Shown piece after piece: positions 42,988 to 52,466 of a stretch of DNA of 64,000 bases. The stretch comes from a bacterium. Lineage in GTDB: Bacteria; Spirochaetota; Leptospiria; Leptospirales; Leptonemataceae. Made by a program: the position numbers and the translations under genes. The stretch is from NCBI GenBank assembly GCA_024742665.1, contig JANSYA010000001.1:1-64000 (forward strand), read 5' to 3'. Position 1 is the stretch's first letter. Every line of letters starts with the position of its first letter. The notes below the pieces were generated by a model that did no database searches, was not told where the DNA came from, and worked only from the letters and a program-made list of their open reading frames with translations.

Positions 42988-44658
42988 TCAGCCGCGCCAC
43001 GCCGGGATTTTAACGCCGCCTGGATCGTCTTCGAAGTAGCTTTCGCCCAGGTAACGCAGATCCGGCGGAGTGATGTCGCGGGGATCGCTGTGGCCGAGCA
43101 CGCGCGTGATCTCCAGCACGTCTTTGTGAAATCCGGACAGGTAGTGGTGAATGCGCGTTGCTTTTTCGGGAATATTAATGCCGTGACTGCGCCAGGGGCT
43201 GTTCGTGGCGATGCCCGTCGGGCATTCGTTCGTGTGACACTTCAGAGATTGAATGCAGCCCAGAGCGAGCATGGCGCCGCGCGCTGTGTCGATGCTATCG
43301 GCTCCCGCGGCGAAAGCCAGAGCGGCGTGGGCCGGCGTCAGGATCTTACCCGAAGCCGAGAGCGCCACGCGATCGCGGATGCCTGCTTCTTTCAGGCGAT
43401 GGTCGAGATAAGCGGTCGTTTCGATCGCCGTGCCGTAGCCGACGTAGTTCAAGAACAGGTTGTGTCCCGCGCCGGTGCCGCCGTCGGTTCCGTCGAGCTG
43501 GATCGCGTCGGGGCCCTTGCCTGTACTCTTCATGGCTTCGACCAGGAGATCCAGCTCTTCGACGCGGCCGACGCACAGTTTGATTCCGACCGGCAGGCCG
43601 GTTAAAGTCCGAATCTCTTCGACGAAATCGATCATCTTCTGGATGGATTCCTTCGGAGTAGCCGCCATTATCTCCGCGTGCATGGGCGGGCTGATTACGG
43701 TCTGGCCGACGGGAACCTTGCGCACCGTGGCAACCGCTTCGGTGACTTTGCCGCCGGGTAAATGACCGCCGAGTCCGGGCTTGGCTCCTTGAGACAGCTT
43801 GATTTGAATCATGCGAATGGCGTCGTGCTGCTGCACGAGATCCTTTAAGAGCTGGCGATTCAGCACGCGGGTCGGCGTGCCGTCCGGCAGGGTGTCTTTG
43901 TCGCCGACGCCGAATTTTCCCGTGCCGATTTGAAAGACCACGTCGCCGCCGCCCACGCCGTGCGGGCCGAAGCCGCCTTCGCCCGTATTGACATAGCCCA
44001 CTTCGCGCGTGCCGAGTCCGATCGCTTCGGCGGACTTGTAGTTGATCGAGCCGTAGCTCATGGCGGAAATATTCAGGGAGTTTTTGACGGCGAACGGCCG
44101 CACGTCGCCGCGGGCCGCGCCGATCTCGAAGCCGTAGGTGGGCGATCCATTCGGCAGGACGCCGCCGAAGTTGCGGTGTAAAATCCGCGCGCCGATCGTA
44201 TTGTCGCGGTCGAAGTTATCGAGTTCGGTGCCGAAGCTCGCCACGGATTTTACGTCGTGGGCTTTTTGGTACACATAGTCGCGCACGATGCGCGGGATGG
44301 GCCGCCCGTCGGTGTTGGTTTCGTTGAAGTACTGCAGATATTTGTCGCGAAAGACTTTTTCGAATACGAAACGCAGCCGCCCGGCCGGCCCGTAAATGCG
44401 CACCAGGGCGTGATCGTCCTGCACGAAAAGTTCGCGAATGGTCCACAGCACAATCACGCCGCCGAGCAAGGCCAGGGCCGCCTGCCAGCCGTGGGCGTAA
44501 TAGAGATAGCCGACGACCGGCAGGGCGATCAGGCAGATTCCATCGAAGACGTATTGCAGCGGCGGCTTGTGCTCCGGACGAACCAGGGATTTGGCTTTGC
44601 CCCTGGATTCGAAGCGGCGAAGATAATTTCGGGCGGAGCGAGAGGGAGTATACGACAT
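42988..44658 (-). CDS. FMN-binding glutamate-synthase-like protein, membrane-anchored
   Basis: ATG 44658 (MSYTPSRSARNYLRRFES) gives 556 residues. Two short hydrophobic segments at about 40-75 are followed by the glutamate synthase alpha-barrel: SMSYGSINYKSAEAIGLG-type, QIKLSQGAKPGLGGHLPGGK, QLDGTDGGTGAGHNLFLNYV and CPTGIATNSPWR. The barrel binds FMN, and the Cys cluster expected for a 3Fe-4S centre (CIQSLKCHTNECPTG) is present. No amidotransferase domain and no GltD partner are nearby. Likely an archaeal-type or stand-alone oxidoreductase of unknown substrate. Confidence 0.88.
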   Translation of the reverse strand: MSYTPSRSARNYLRRFESRGKAKSLVRPEHKPPLQYVFDGICLIALPVVGYLYYAHGWQAALALLGGVIVLWTIRELFVQDDHALVRIYGPAGRLRFVFEKVFRDKYLQYFNETNTDGRPIPRIVRDYVYQKAHDVKSVASFGTELDNFDRDNTIGARILHRNFGGVLPNGSPTYGFEIGAARGDVRPFAVKNSLNISAMSYGSINYKSAEAIGLGTREVGYVNTGEGGFGPHGVGGGDVVFQIGTGKFGVGDKDTLPDGTPTRVLNRQLLKDLVQQHDAIRMIQIKLSQGAKPGLGGHLPGGKVTEAVATVRKVPVGQTVISPPMHAEIMAATPKESIQKMIDFVEEIRTLTGLPVGIKLCVGRVEELDLLVEAMKSTGKGPDAIQLDGTDGGTGAGHNLFLNYVGYGTAIETTAYLDHRLKEAGIRDRVALSASGKILTPAHAALAFAAGADSIDTARGAMLALGCIQSLKCHTNECPTGIATNSPWRSHGINIPEKATRIHHYLSGFHKDVLEITRVLGHSDPRDITPPDLRYLGESYFEDDPGGVKIPAWRG

Positions 44659-44711
44659 AGATGCGGTATGCGATTTCGCGGGAAGCAAAGATCAAGCAAT
44701 TTTACAGTGAC

Positions 44712-46052
44712 TCAGAATTCGTGTTCGATGGGTCGCCAGAGACATTCCTGACTGCGAGGCCAGAGCCCTCGGGCGCGAAATTTGTCGAGGGTTAATTCGG
44801 CGCTGTTCTGTTCGTAAAAGCGATACATGCCGTCCAGCTCCCGCGCCAGGCCCGCGTCGTAAATGTGCAGATCGTTTTCGTAGTCGATCTTAAAGCTGCG
44901 CTGATCGAAGTTCGTCGAGCCTACCAGGCCGTACAATTCGTCGAAGACCGCGCCTTTGCTGTGCAGGAGTCCAATCTGGAAGTGAAACATCCGCACGCCG
45001 CCTTCGAGCAGCTCTTCATAGTAGTTGTGGCCCGCGTAGTATGCAGGGGCTTCCAGGATATACTTTTCATCCGGGATGACGATGCGCACGTCGACGCCGC
45101 GTTTGCTGGCGGCGATGAGCTCGTCGGTCAGGGCCTGGTCGGGTACGAAGAAGGGCGTAAAGATTCTGATATTTTCGCGCGCGGAGCGAATCGCAAAGAG
45201 ATAGTTTTCGTAAATGCTGCTGGTGCTTTCGTGGGGAACTTCGCGTGGCGGGGAGCTGCCCGAGGTCATTGCGAAAATATTTCGTCGAGCGTCTGTGGAT
45301 CGCGGCTCCGATGATTCCGCAGCGCGCGTCGCCTCTTGCTGCGAATTCGTCGCGGGAAAGTACTCCGGGCCGGTCAGGACTTCATCGGAAACCTGTTTCC
45401 AATTTTCAAGAAACACCGACTGCAACTGTGCGACCACGTCGCCTTCGACGTAGGCCTGCAAATCGAAGACGGGATACTTAAAGAATTGATAGGGCTCGTG
45501 CCACCAATCGGTAATCGCGAAGCCGCCGACCATACCGCGTCGTCCGTCGACTACGACCACCCGGCGATGCGTTCGAATGCGGTAGTGCCACATGTCGAAA
45601 TAATTCCATCGATTGTAGAGATAGACTTTTACGCCGCCGGCTTCCAGTCGTTCGGCGGTTTCGTCTTCAAAATAGAAACCCCCGACGGCGTCGATCAGCA
45701 GGTTGACGCGCACGCCGGCCTGGGCCCGCTCGATCAACAGGTCGGCCAGGCGGTCGCCGGTCTCGTCCGTATTATAAATGTACAGCTCCAGATTGATGGA
45801 ATGACGCGCGGTGCGAATCATTTCAAACAGGCGCTCGAAAGTGGCGGCGCCGGTGCTCAGAAATTCGACGGCGTTGTTTTCGGAAAATTTGCGACCGGCT
45901 ATGCCGGCGACCGTCGCCGGGAAGGCCGGATGCGCGACTGCGATCGTAGAGTCCACGCGCAGCATGCGCGAGCTGCAGCCCGAGATGGTGATTGCCACCA
46001 GCAAGAGCGCCGCCGTTTGCGGAGCCGCCCCGCCCCGGACTTTCGAAAACAT
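44712..46052 (-). CDS. Phospholipase D/cardiolipin synthase-family lipoprotein
   Basis: ATG 46052 (MFSKVRGGAAPQTAA) leads to a signal ending LLVAITISGC, predicting lipidation near residue 25. Two PLD-type HKD motifs are visible. The first reads HRRVVVVDGRRGMVGG (Lys replaced by Arg), the second HSKGAVFDELYGLVGSTNFD (intact). Cardiolipin synthases need both. An Arg in the first motif may reduce or change activity. An unconserved Ser-rich insertion lies at about 245-285. 109 bases divergent from the cyclase-like gene. Confidence 0.87.
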   Translation of the reverse strand: MFSKVRGGAAPQTAALLLVAITISGCSSRMLRVDSTIAVAHPAFPATVAGIAGRKFSENNAVEFLSTGAATFERLFEMIRTARHSINLELYIYNTDETGDRLADLLIERAQAGVRVNLLIDAVGGFYFEDETAERLEAGGVKVYLYNRWNYFDMWHYRIRTHRRVVVVDGRRGMVGGFAITDWWHEPYQFFKYPVFDLQAYVEGDVVAQLQSVFLENWKQVSDEVLTGPEYFPATNSQQEATRAAESSEPRSTDARRNIFAMTSGSSPPREVPHESTSSIYENYLFAIRSARENIRIFTPFFVPDQALTDELIAASKRGVDVRIVIPDEKYILEAPAYYAGHNYYEELLEGGVRMFHFQIGLLHSKGAVFDELYGLVGSTNFDQRSFKIDYENDLHIYDAGLARELDGMYRFYEQNSAELTLDKFRARGLWPRSQECLWRPIEHEF

Positions 46053-46161
46053 GCGATAGATCACAGACGTCCATACCTGCACGTCTGGATTGGGCGGCAA
46101 CCATTCCAGCGCTCTGATTTTTTGTGGACGGTTCGCTCGCGCTGAACGACCACGAAACTGC

Positions 46162-47049
46162 GTGAACAAAAGCACTCGCAAAGCTATTCTTGAGTTATTG
46201 AGCCAGTCCCTGACTTCGGATCGGATCGATGAGCTGGCCCAGGACGTCGACCCGGAGTTTCGGCTGCATGAACTGACCGGCTTCGGAGAGCAGATTCGGA
46301 TTCCCGGTCAGGTCGCGGCCCAGTGCGTCCTGGATCACTTCGACGCGGACAAGGATCTGCTTCAGTTCGTAGCGCACGTTCTTTTGAGCGAAGGCCGAGA
46401 GGATCGCCTGAAAGGCCGCGAGCGCGTTCTGGAACTGCTCGCCCGGGAAGACTGGATTTTCGACGCGGCTCTACGGCAGTTCGTTAAAGATCAAAACGCG
46501 AACGTTACCGACGACTGGGGCTATATGCTGGAAGGCCGCGAGTACCGCCTGTGCTTCGCCAGCGTCGACGTGGTCCGCAGCACCGCCCTCGCTGAAGCGA
46601 CCCGACCGCCGGAAGTCGAGCAGACTCTGAATCGCTTTCGAAACTATGTGCGCAAGTACACCGAACTCTGGAACGGCCGTCTGTGGAACTGGCACGGGGA
46701 CGGCGGCACCGCGGTTTTTCAGGGCGGCGATTCTGTGAACCAGGCCACCGTGGCGATGGTCGGAGTGCTTCTGAACCTGCCCGTATTTAATATCCAGCAG
46801 AGCCGTTTGCAAAGCGAGCTGCGCATTCGCATCGGCATGCACTGCGGCACGGCCCACTATCAGTCCGAAGTGCAGCAAATCTATTCGCACGACATGCGGA
46901 CGGCCGCACAAATCGAAAAAGAAGCCTGCGAAGAAAACGGCATTACGATTTCGGCTTCGGCGCATTCTTTTTTGAAGAGCGAGATACAATCCTTCTTCGC
47001 TCCGGGCGATTCCTTTCAGGGCATGCGCATCTTCCGTTATCGGCGTTAG
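46162..47049 (+). CDS. Class III nucleotidyl cyclase-domain protein
   Basis: GTG 46162 (MNKSTRKAILELLSQSLT) gives 295 residues. The N-terminal half is a helical domain without recognised name. The C-terminal half is a class III cyclase-like domain with metal Asp in CFASVDVVRSTAL and in WHGDGGTAVF, then MHCGTAHY. The usual VNxAAR transition-state motif reads MRTAAQIEK, lacking the Asn and Arg. Cyclase activity is therefore doubtful. The N-terminal domain may be an adaptor. Confidence 0.78.
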   Translation: MNKSTRKAILELLSQSLTSDRIDELAQDVDPEFRLHELTGFGEQIRIPGQVAAQCVLDHFDADKDLLQFVAHVLLSEGREDRLKGRERVLELLAREDWIFDAALRQFVKDQNANVTDDWGYMLEGREYRLCFASVDVVRSTALAEATRPPEVEQTLNRFRNYVRKYTELWNGRLWNWHGDGGTAVFQGGDSVNQATVAMVGVLLNLPVFNIQQSRLQSELRIRIGMHCGTAHYQSEVQQIYSHDMRTAAQIEKEACEENGITISASAHSFLKSEIQSFFAPGDSFQGMRIFRYRR

Positions 47050-47078
47050 CACGCCTTTGCCGCCGACGCTCTGATATT

Positions 47079-48293
47079 TTAACTCTGCTTCAGCGATCGG
47101 CGCACAGGCTGCAGCCATTTCGCGGGGCTCGCGCGGGTTAATTTCACGGTGTCGCACTGATTGAAGTCGGCGAAGTTCCGGGCTGACTGTGCGAAAGCCG
47201 CCGCGAATTCGTCGGCTTCGCCTGTAGACGCAAGCGTGGGATCCTCAATATGCAGGTGAATCAATTCCAGCACGCGATCTTTGCGATGCGCTTTGCAGTC
47301 GACCCGTCCGACCAGCGCGTCGCCGTACAGTACAGGCAGGCAAAAATATCCGAAGCGGCGCTTCGCCGCGGGCGTATAACATTCGAGGCGATACTGAAAT
47401 CCGAACAGCGCCTCGACGCGGTCGCGATGGATGACGGCGTTATCGAAAGGCGAAAGCAGTCGCAAATTTCGCCTGCCGATTTTCGGACGCGCGTCGAGAG
47501 TTCCGGGCCGCGCATACAGCGGCGGCAAATTTTCGAAACTGTGTTCCAGGAGGGCGCTTGCCGCGATTCGTTCTTCGATTTCTGCGCGCACGGCCTGGCG
47601 CAATTCGGCGCCGCTGCGCAGATGCAGAATTTGTTTTAAGGTCGTGAAGCCGTGGGCGTCCAGGGCGCGGTCGATCAAATAGGCTGCGAATTCAGACAGG
47701 GGCGGCTCGCGGACATCGGCGGCGTCCGGCAGGAAACGCTCGCGCAGTTCGTATACTTTTTGCATCCCCTGGCGGTCGACGATCATTAAGTCGCCCTGCA
47801 TGAATAGTCTTTCCAGGCAGTACTTCGCCGCCGACCAGTTCCACCAGCTTTCCTGTTTTAGACGTCCGGCGGTTTCGAAATCCCGGGCTTTCAGCGGGCC
47901 CTCGTCGCGAATGCGATCGAGCACGTAGCGAGTCATCTTCGTTTCCGGCCGGCGAAAGTGCGCGATTTCTCCGCGACGCACGGCGGCCATGTTGCGCAGC
48001 GCGAAACGGTAATCGCGCATGGGCAAATAGGCCGCCGCGTGAAACCAGTACTCGAATATTTCGCGGTCGCGCACCAGGGCGTTCAGCGTGTCGGTCTGAT
48101 AGGCGGCGTTTCTGGTCCAGAGAGTGTGATGATGGGCGCGCTCGACGACCGCCAGAGTATCGATCTGAATATATCCGAGCTGCGCAATGAGATGGGCCGT
48201 AGCTCGCCGGTCGGAATCCCCGGCAGTCTGTCTTCCCGGCCGCCCGAGGAGTCCCTGAAAATGCAAAGAAATCCGCCTGAGTTGTTGATCCAT
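47079..48293 (-). CDS. YcaQ/AlkZ-type winged-helix DNA glycosylase
   Basis: 404 residues. The YcaQ family motifs are present: QLGYIQIDTLAVVERAHHHT with the QxD active site, then LWTRNAAYQ, EYWFHAAAYLPMRDYRFAL and FDNAVIHRDRVEALFGFQYR. E. coli YcaQ unhooks interstrand cross-links and nitrogen-mustard adducts. Cytoplasmic. Between two cyclase-domain genes, on the opposite strand. Confidence 0.88.
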   Translation of the reverse strand: MDQQLRRISLHFQGLLGRPGRQTAGDSDRRATAHLIAQLGYIQIDTLAVVERAHHHTLWTRNAAYQTDTLNALVRDREIFEYWFHAAAYLPMRDYRFALRNMAAVRRGEIAHFRRPETKMTRYVLDRIRDEGPLKARDFETAGRLKQESWWNWSAAKYCLERLFMQGDLMIVDRQGMQKVYELRERFLPDAADVREPPLSEFAAYLIDRALDAHGFTTLKQILHLRSGAELRQAVRAEIEERIAASALLEHSFENLPPLYARPGTLDARPKIGRRNLRLLSPFDNAVIHRDRVEALFGFQYRLECYTPAAKRRFGYFCLPVLYGDALVGRVDCKAHRKDRVLELIHLHIEDPTLASTGEADEFAAAFAQSARNFADFNQCDTVKLTRASPAKWLQPVRRSLKQS

Positions 48294-48392
48294 ATAAGAG
48301 CGCCGTGCGAGCAGTCGGGATAATTCGGCTTCGACCGACGACTATATTTTTCTTTTAGCTTTTCGCGCGTAAATATATTCTGACGATTCTTT

Positions 48393-49361
48393 ATGAGTTC
48401 AGCGCATCCAAGAATCTTGCTGGTGGACGACGATCCCGCGATTCGCGATCTGGTCAGTCGTCGCCTGGAAGAGAGCGGTTTCGATTGCGTCACCGCCAGG
48501 GACGGGAACGAAGCCCTGAATCTGGTCCAGAAGCGTCCCTTTGATCTGGTGCTGCTCGATGTTATGCTGCCGGATATCAACGGCCTGACGATTTTGCGTA
48601 ATCTACGAGAAGCGGAAGCTACGGCGAATCTGCCGATCTTGATGATTTCCGCTAACGACGAAAGCGTGCAGATCGTAGAAGCTTTTAATTCCGGCGCGGA
48701 CGATTATATCACCAAACCGATCAATTTTCCAGTGGCTCTGGCGCGGATTCGGAGTCGTTTGCGCCATTTCGACGAGGAGAGCGCCGTCAGCAGAAGCGGC
48801 GAAGCGGAGCCGCCGGCGGAAAGCGCGAAGGGCGCCGGATACCAGGTCGGTGAGAGTTACGATATCGTCTTTTTGTTCATCAAACTGGAAATGCTCGCGC
48901 GATTGGCGACCAGCCAGAGCGAAGCCCGCCTGTCGACTATGATCGATTCGATTCTACAGCTGTTCCAGGAAACTTCGCTGCGTTACGGCGGCGATCAGTG
49001 GAGCCGCGGCGACGATTCGTGTTTGTTCGCTTTCGCCGGCGATCAGCGAGAGTCGGCGCTGCTGGCCGCGATCGAAATGCAAACTTTAATCGACATGTAC
49101 TATATGCTCGAAGAGATTACGCCCGGTCAATTGACGCTGCACGCCGGTATGTCCCGCGGTTCGGTGGTCTATCGCGAAGATCCGTCGACGATTTACAGCG
49201 AGGCCCTCAATCTCAGCTCACACCTGGCGCGCGAATCGCGGACGCGCGGCGGCATTCGTATTTCGGCGACTCTGGCCGCTGAGCTCGGCGAACGTGCGGG
49301 CTGGTATCTGCGTGACGCCCGCCCGGCCTCCGAGTATTTTGAATATCGCTTTCCCGCTTGA
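48393..49361 (+). CDS. Response regulator with degenerate cyclase-like output domain
   Basis: 322 residues. Receiver domain 1-125 with the acidic pair in LLVDDDPAIRD, phospho-acceptor Asp in LVLLDVMLPD, Thr/Ser switch at MISAND and Lys at YITKPI. The C-terminal part (about 150-315) resembles a class III cyclase: FLFIKLEM has Lys where the metal Asp should be, RGDDSCLFAF keeps the second Asp, and LNLSSHLARES has His for the catalytic Arg. Probably a non-catalytic output. No histidine kinase is adjacent. Confidence 0.83.
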   Translation: MSSAHPRILLVDDDPAIRDLVSRRLEESGFDCVTARDGNEALNLVQKRPFDLVLLDVMLPDINGLTILRNLREAEATANLPILMISANDESVQIVEAFNSGADDYITKPINFPVALARIRSRLRHFDEESAVSRSGEAEPPAESAKGAGYQVGESYDIVFLFIKLEMLARLATSQSEARLSTMIDSILQLFQETSLRYGGDQWSRGDDSCLFAFAGDQRESALLAAIEMQTLIDMYYMLEEITPGQLTLHAGMSRGSVVYREDPSTIYSEALNLSSHLARESRTRGGIRISATLAAELGERAGWYLRDARPASEYFEYRFPA

Positions 49362-49374
49362 GTACTTGCCGGGC

Positions 49375-50310
49375 TTATCGAAACCCTTTTTGAACGAGTC
49401 CCGCTTCGAGGTACTCGCGCCACTGTTCTGCGTCGTGCGCGACAACGATATGCAAACGGCCGTTGCTCGCCTCTTGCATTTCGCGCAAATCGTAGAGCGT
49501 GCGAATCTGCGCGGCGACGCGGTCGCGGTCTTCGCCCAGAAACGCCAGGCTGACGAAGCGCGGTCGGCCGCGTAGTTTACGGATCGCGTCCATATGCCAG
49601 ACAATATCGCCGACGAATAAAAACTCTTCGCCGTCGGCCAGCGTAAGATAGATCATCTGACTGCCTGTGCTATGACCGGGGGCTTTGATCAAAACCAGAC
49701 CCGGCGCCGGCGAGTGCAGACGCTCGTAGTCGAAATCGCGAAACTGATCCAGAGCCCCTTCGGCGAAATTCGCCAGCGCGATCGTCGGGCCGTTGATCTG
49801 GTCGCGAATCAGCAGAGTGCGCGGCGCGATCTCGGCGAGGTGCGGCGACTGAGCGATGCCGCCAATATGATCCATGTGCTCGTGAGTGATGACGATCAGC
49901 GCGGCCTCTCGCATGGCCTTTTGCATCACGTCGTACGCATCATCGAGAAAACCTTCCGTGCCGAAATTCGCTTCGTGAATCGATCGGTCGTGGGCCGTCT
50001 CGATGATCACGCTGCGATCCGGATACACCGCCTGATAGGACGTAAACACCAGGTCCCGGTTGGAAAACAGGCCGGCTCCGGCGACCGCCGCACTGTCAGG
50101 AAAAGTGCTTTCACCGACCAGCAGGCCGCGCAGTTCCAGCGGCAGCGCTCCGGGCTGACTGCGAGCGACAGCCCGGATCTCGTCCAGATTGAATTCGTAA
50201 TTGGAGCTCTCCGGAACGGGCGAAGTATCGAAGAGAAAGTACTTAATCCCCCAGAGCACTGTCAGGGAGACGACGGCGATCGTAAGAATGCGGGCGAAGC
50301 GGGATTGCAT
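49375..50310 (-). CDS. Metallo-beta-lactamase-fold hydrolase, membrane-anchored
   Basis: 311 residues. An N-terminal hydrophobic segment (ILTIAVVSLTVLWGIKYFLF) precedes the MBL motif ITHEHMDHIGG (THxHxDH variant), with further zinc ligands in PGHSTGSQMIY and FVGDIVWHMD. The active site probably faces the periplasm. The family covers lactonases, glyoxalase II and others. Substrate unknown. Confidence 0.87.
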   Translation of the reverse strand: MQSRFARILTIAVVSLTVLWGIKYFLFDTSPVPESSNYEFNLDEIRAVARSQPGALPLELRGLLVGESTFPDSAAVAGAGLFSNRDLVFTSYQAVYPDRSVIIETAHDRSIHEANFGTEGFLDDAYDVMQKAMREAALIVITHEHMDHIGGIAQSPHLAEIAPRTLLIRDQINGPTIALANFAEGALDQFRDFDYERLHSPAPGLVLIKAPGHSTGSQMIYLTLADGEEFLFVGDIVWHMDAIRKLRGRPRFVSLAFLGEDRDRVAAQIRTLYDLREMQEASNGRLHIVVAHDAEQWREYLEAGLVQKGFR

Positions 50311-50394
50311 AGGGAACGGTCTTCGCCCGGCCGCCCGATGAGTGGCAAGTAGAATTTCGCGTGGCCTTCGCCGGGCCGCTTGAATTCGCGCGCG

Positions 50395-50721
50395 TCAATC
50401 GTCGCGAAAGGCCCGCGCGCGATCTGCGAGGATCGCCATCCAGCCCGCCGCGATCCAGAGGCCACCCGCTTCGCGAAAGGCTTCGTCGCCGAACCACCCG
50501 GAAATAAATCCCGGAAAGATATACAGACCGATCGCCGTATACAGCACGGCCAGGGCTATCGACGGCGCAAAGCAGGTCCGACCGAAAGTCGCCGCCAGGG
50601 ATAATATCGCCGGTAGAATATACGCGACGATCCAGATCCACGGATCGGGATCGTTGTACTGTAGCGCCGCCGAAGCGACGAACAGGCCGCAAAACAAAAG
50701 CGAAAATAATCTAAAAATCAT
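50395..50721 (-). CDS. TMEM220-family small membrane protein
   Basis: 108 residues, four hydrophobic helices. YNDPDPWIWIVAYILPAIL and the final GLWIAAGWMAILAD are characteristic of TMEM220. No known activity. Its ATG overlaps the stop of the SUMF1 gene in ATGA, indicating coupling. Confidence 0.82.
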   Translation of the reverse strand: MIFRLFSLLFCGLFVASAALQYNDPDPWIWIVAYILPAILSLAATFGRTCFAPSIALAVLYTAIGLYIFPGFISGWFGDEAFREAGGLWIAAGWMAILADRARAFRDD

Positions 50722-52112
50722 TTCTGTACGACCAGGCGAAAGCCCGCGCTGCGATCCGCGCTCAGCTCCGGAAAACCGCCGTAGTCGCGAAAGTCCGCGC
50801 GCGCGAACTCCTGGCGCTGATCGTAACTTCCGCCGCGAATCACCTTAAAGACTTTGCCGGCTACCGCCTGCTTGCCTGCGAAGCGATGTCCCGGATAAGG
50901 ACCGTACCAGCTGGACGTCCACTCGCGCGCGTTGCCGCACATGCCGAAGACTTTATAGGGACTCGCGTCTCGCAGCTGGCTGACGGGCACGGGCGCGCCG
51001 CGGCCGGACTCGAGGGTATTGCATAATTTCGGATCGAAGCTGTCGCCGATCGGATAGATGCGCGGCCGCCGAAAGATACTCTCGGGATCGCCGTTTTCAA
51101 TTAGGAGGCTTACGCCGCCCCGGGCCGCAAGCTCCCATTCGAATTCCGTCGGCAAACGTTTGCCCGTCCAGCGAGCGTAGGCCATGGCGTCCGTATAGGA
51201 GGCGATGGTGATCGGATGATCGCCGGTGTTTTCAGGATAACGATTCGTGTCGCGCCAGGCCGCGGGCATGGGATGGCCGGTCTGCACGACGAAGCGGTGA
51301 AACTCTTCGTTCGTAACTTCGTAGCGATCGATATAAAAGGGCTTCAGGCGTTTTACGAACTGCTCCCGGCGTTCGTCGAACTGCGGATTGAAATTATCGA
51401 GAGTCGGATTATCGCCCTGCCCGAAGATCACGAAGTGCTCCGGAATATAAGTCATGATCTTGCCGTCGATCTGGTGGCGAAACTCCCGGAGCGTCTGTCG
51501 CGATTGGGTGACGGATCCATCGTAGGCCGGCCGTAGATAGCCCGCCTTCGGTCGATACAGGCCGGCCTGGTAGCCGACCGACAGAGTGCGCAGGCCGACG
51601 CGCGCGTCGCTCAGGTCGAAATAACCGTACAGCACGATCTCGCGCAAACCCTTCGGACGCTGGCCGTGATCTACGACGACGCGCGTGCCGTGAAACTTGC
51701 CGGCGACTCGTCCCTGGCGATCCAAAAGGGTCAGGGGCTTCATCTCGGTCAGAAACTTTTTTCGAATGGCGGCCGTGGATTTGCGCCGCAGCTCTCGCGG
51801 CTCAGGGCCCAGAATTCGCAGGGCGCCCTTGTCTTTTTGTACGGCGACCACCTCGCCGAAGGCGATGAACTCCCAGCGATCGCTCACTCCCGGAGCGATA
51901 TGCCGCGAACGCTGGAGGATTTCCGGAAGAGCCCGACCGTCGCCGCCCTGGTCGCCCAGATCCTGAGAATCGCCGGGGTGGAAGGGCAGAATCCCCAGCA
52001 GGAGGATCCCGAGCGCAAAGGTCGGGGCGCTCCGGATCTGCTGCCAGCGGCGATCGGCAGGTTTTGCCCGCCTCTTGCCGTCACTATATATGGAAGATTT
52101 CGTATTTTTCAC
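50718..52112 (-). CDS. SUMF1/formylglycine-generating-enzyme-like exported protein
   Basis: GTG 52112 (MKNTKSSIYSDGKRRAKP) gives a basic N-terminus and a hydrophobic stretch (APTFALGILLLGILPF). A start further upstream at 52193 is possible. The C-terminal half (about 250-460) is a FGE-sulfatase/EgtB-type domain: YIDRYEVTNEEFHRFVVQTG, YARWTGKRLPTEFEWELAAR, GMCGNAREWTSSWYG, IRGGSYDQRQEFARADFRDY and SAGFRLV. Spirochaetes have many such exported proteins, usually not true formylglycine-generating enzymes. A beta-rich domain of unknown type precedes it. Confidence 0.83.
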   Translation of the reverse strand: MKNTKSSIYSDGKRRAKPADRRWQQIRSAPTFALGILLLGILPFHPGDSQDLGDQGGDGRALPEILQRSRHIAPGVSDRWEFIAFGEVVAVQKDKGALRILGPEPRELRRKSTAAIRKKFLTEMKPLTLLDRQGRVAGKFHGTRVVVDHGQRPKGLREIVLYGYFDLSDARVGLRTLSVGYQAGLYRPKAGYLRPAYDGSVTQSRQTLREFRHQIDGKIMTYIPEHFVIFGQGDNPTLDNFNPQFDERREQFVKRLKPFYIDRYEVTNEEFHRFVVQTGHPMPAAWRDTNRYPENTGDHPITIASYTDAMAYARWTGKRLPTEFEWELAARGGVSLLIENGDPESIFRRPRIYPIGDSFDPKLCNTLESGRGAPVPVSQLRDASPYKVFGMCGNAREWTSSWYGPYPGHRFAGKQAVAGKVFKVIRGGSYDQRQEFARADFRDYGGFPELSADRSAGFRLVVQK

Positions 52113-52317
52113 CTGCAGGCGCGCTCCTGGCCGATTCCCAAAAAAAATCGGCTGTCTGGTCCAAATATCGGCACAAAGTCCGATTTCTGTCACACCCGGA
52201 TGTTAATCTGCTCCTCGTTGAAAGGCAGAAACGGCGCCAAACCGGTCGAAACCCGATCCTGGTCGCCGGACATGCCGAAATACTTAATAAAAATTTAGGT
52301 AAACGAATAAATTGTGC

Positions 52318-52346
52318 TTGTCATCTATGTAGTGGTCGGCTATATT
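52318..52346 (+). promoter_or_regulatory. Sigma-70 promoter with long leader
   Basis: TTGTCA (52318-52323) and TATATT (52341-52346) with the ideal 17-base spacer in an AT-rich block. Transcription would start near 52353, giving a leader of about 114 bases before ATG 52467. The stretch 52113-52466 has no gene beyond this. Confidence 0.65.
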
Positions 52347-52466
52347 TGTGACATAATTTTTTTTCAATCGACGGTGGCGGGTCTCGAAAAAGCCTGGTAA
52401 ATTGTCTGAAGAGACATAAACTTTGAGAGCCGGAATCCGTCATATATTACATGTGAGGTGACCCTG

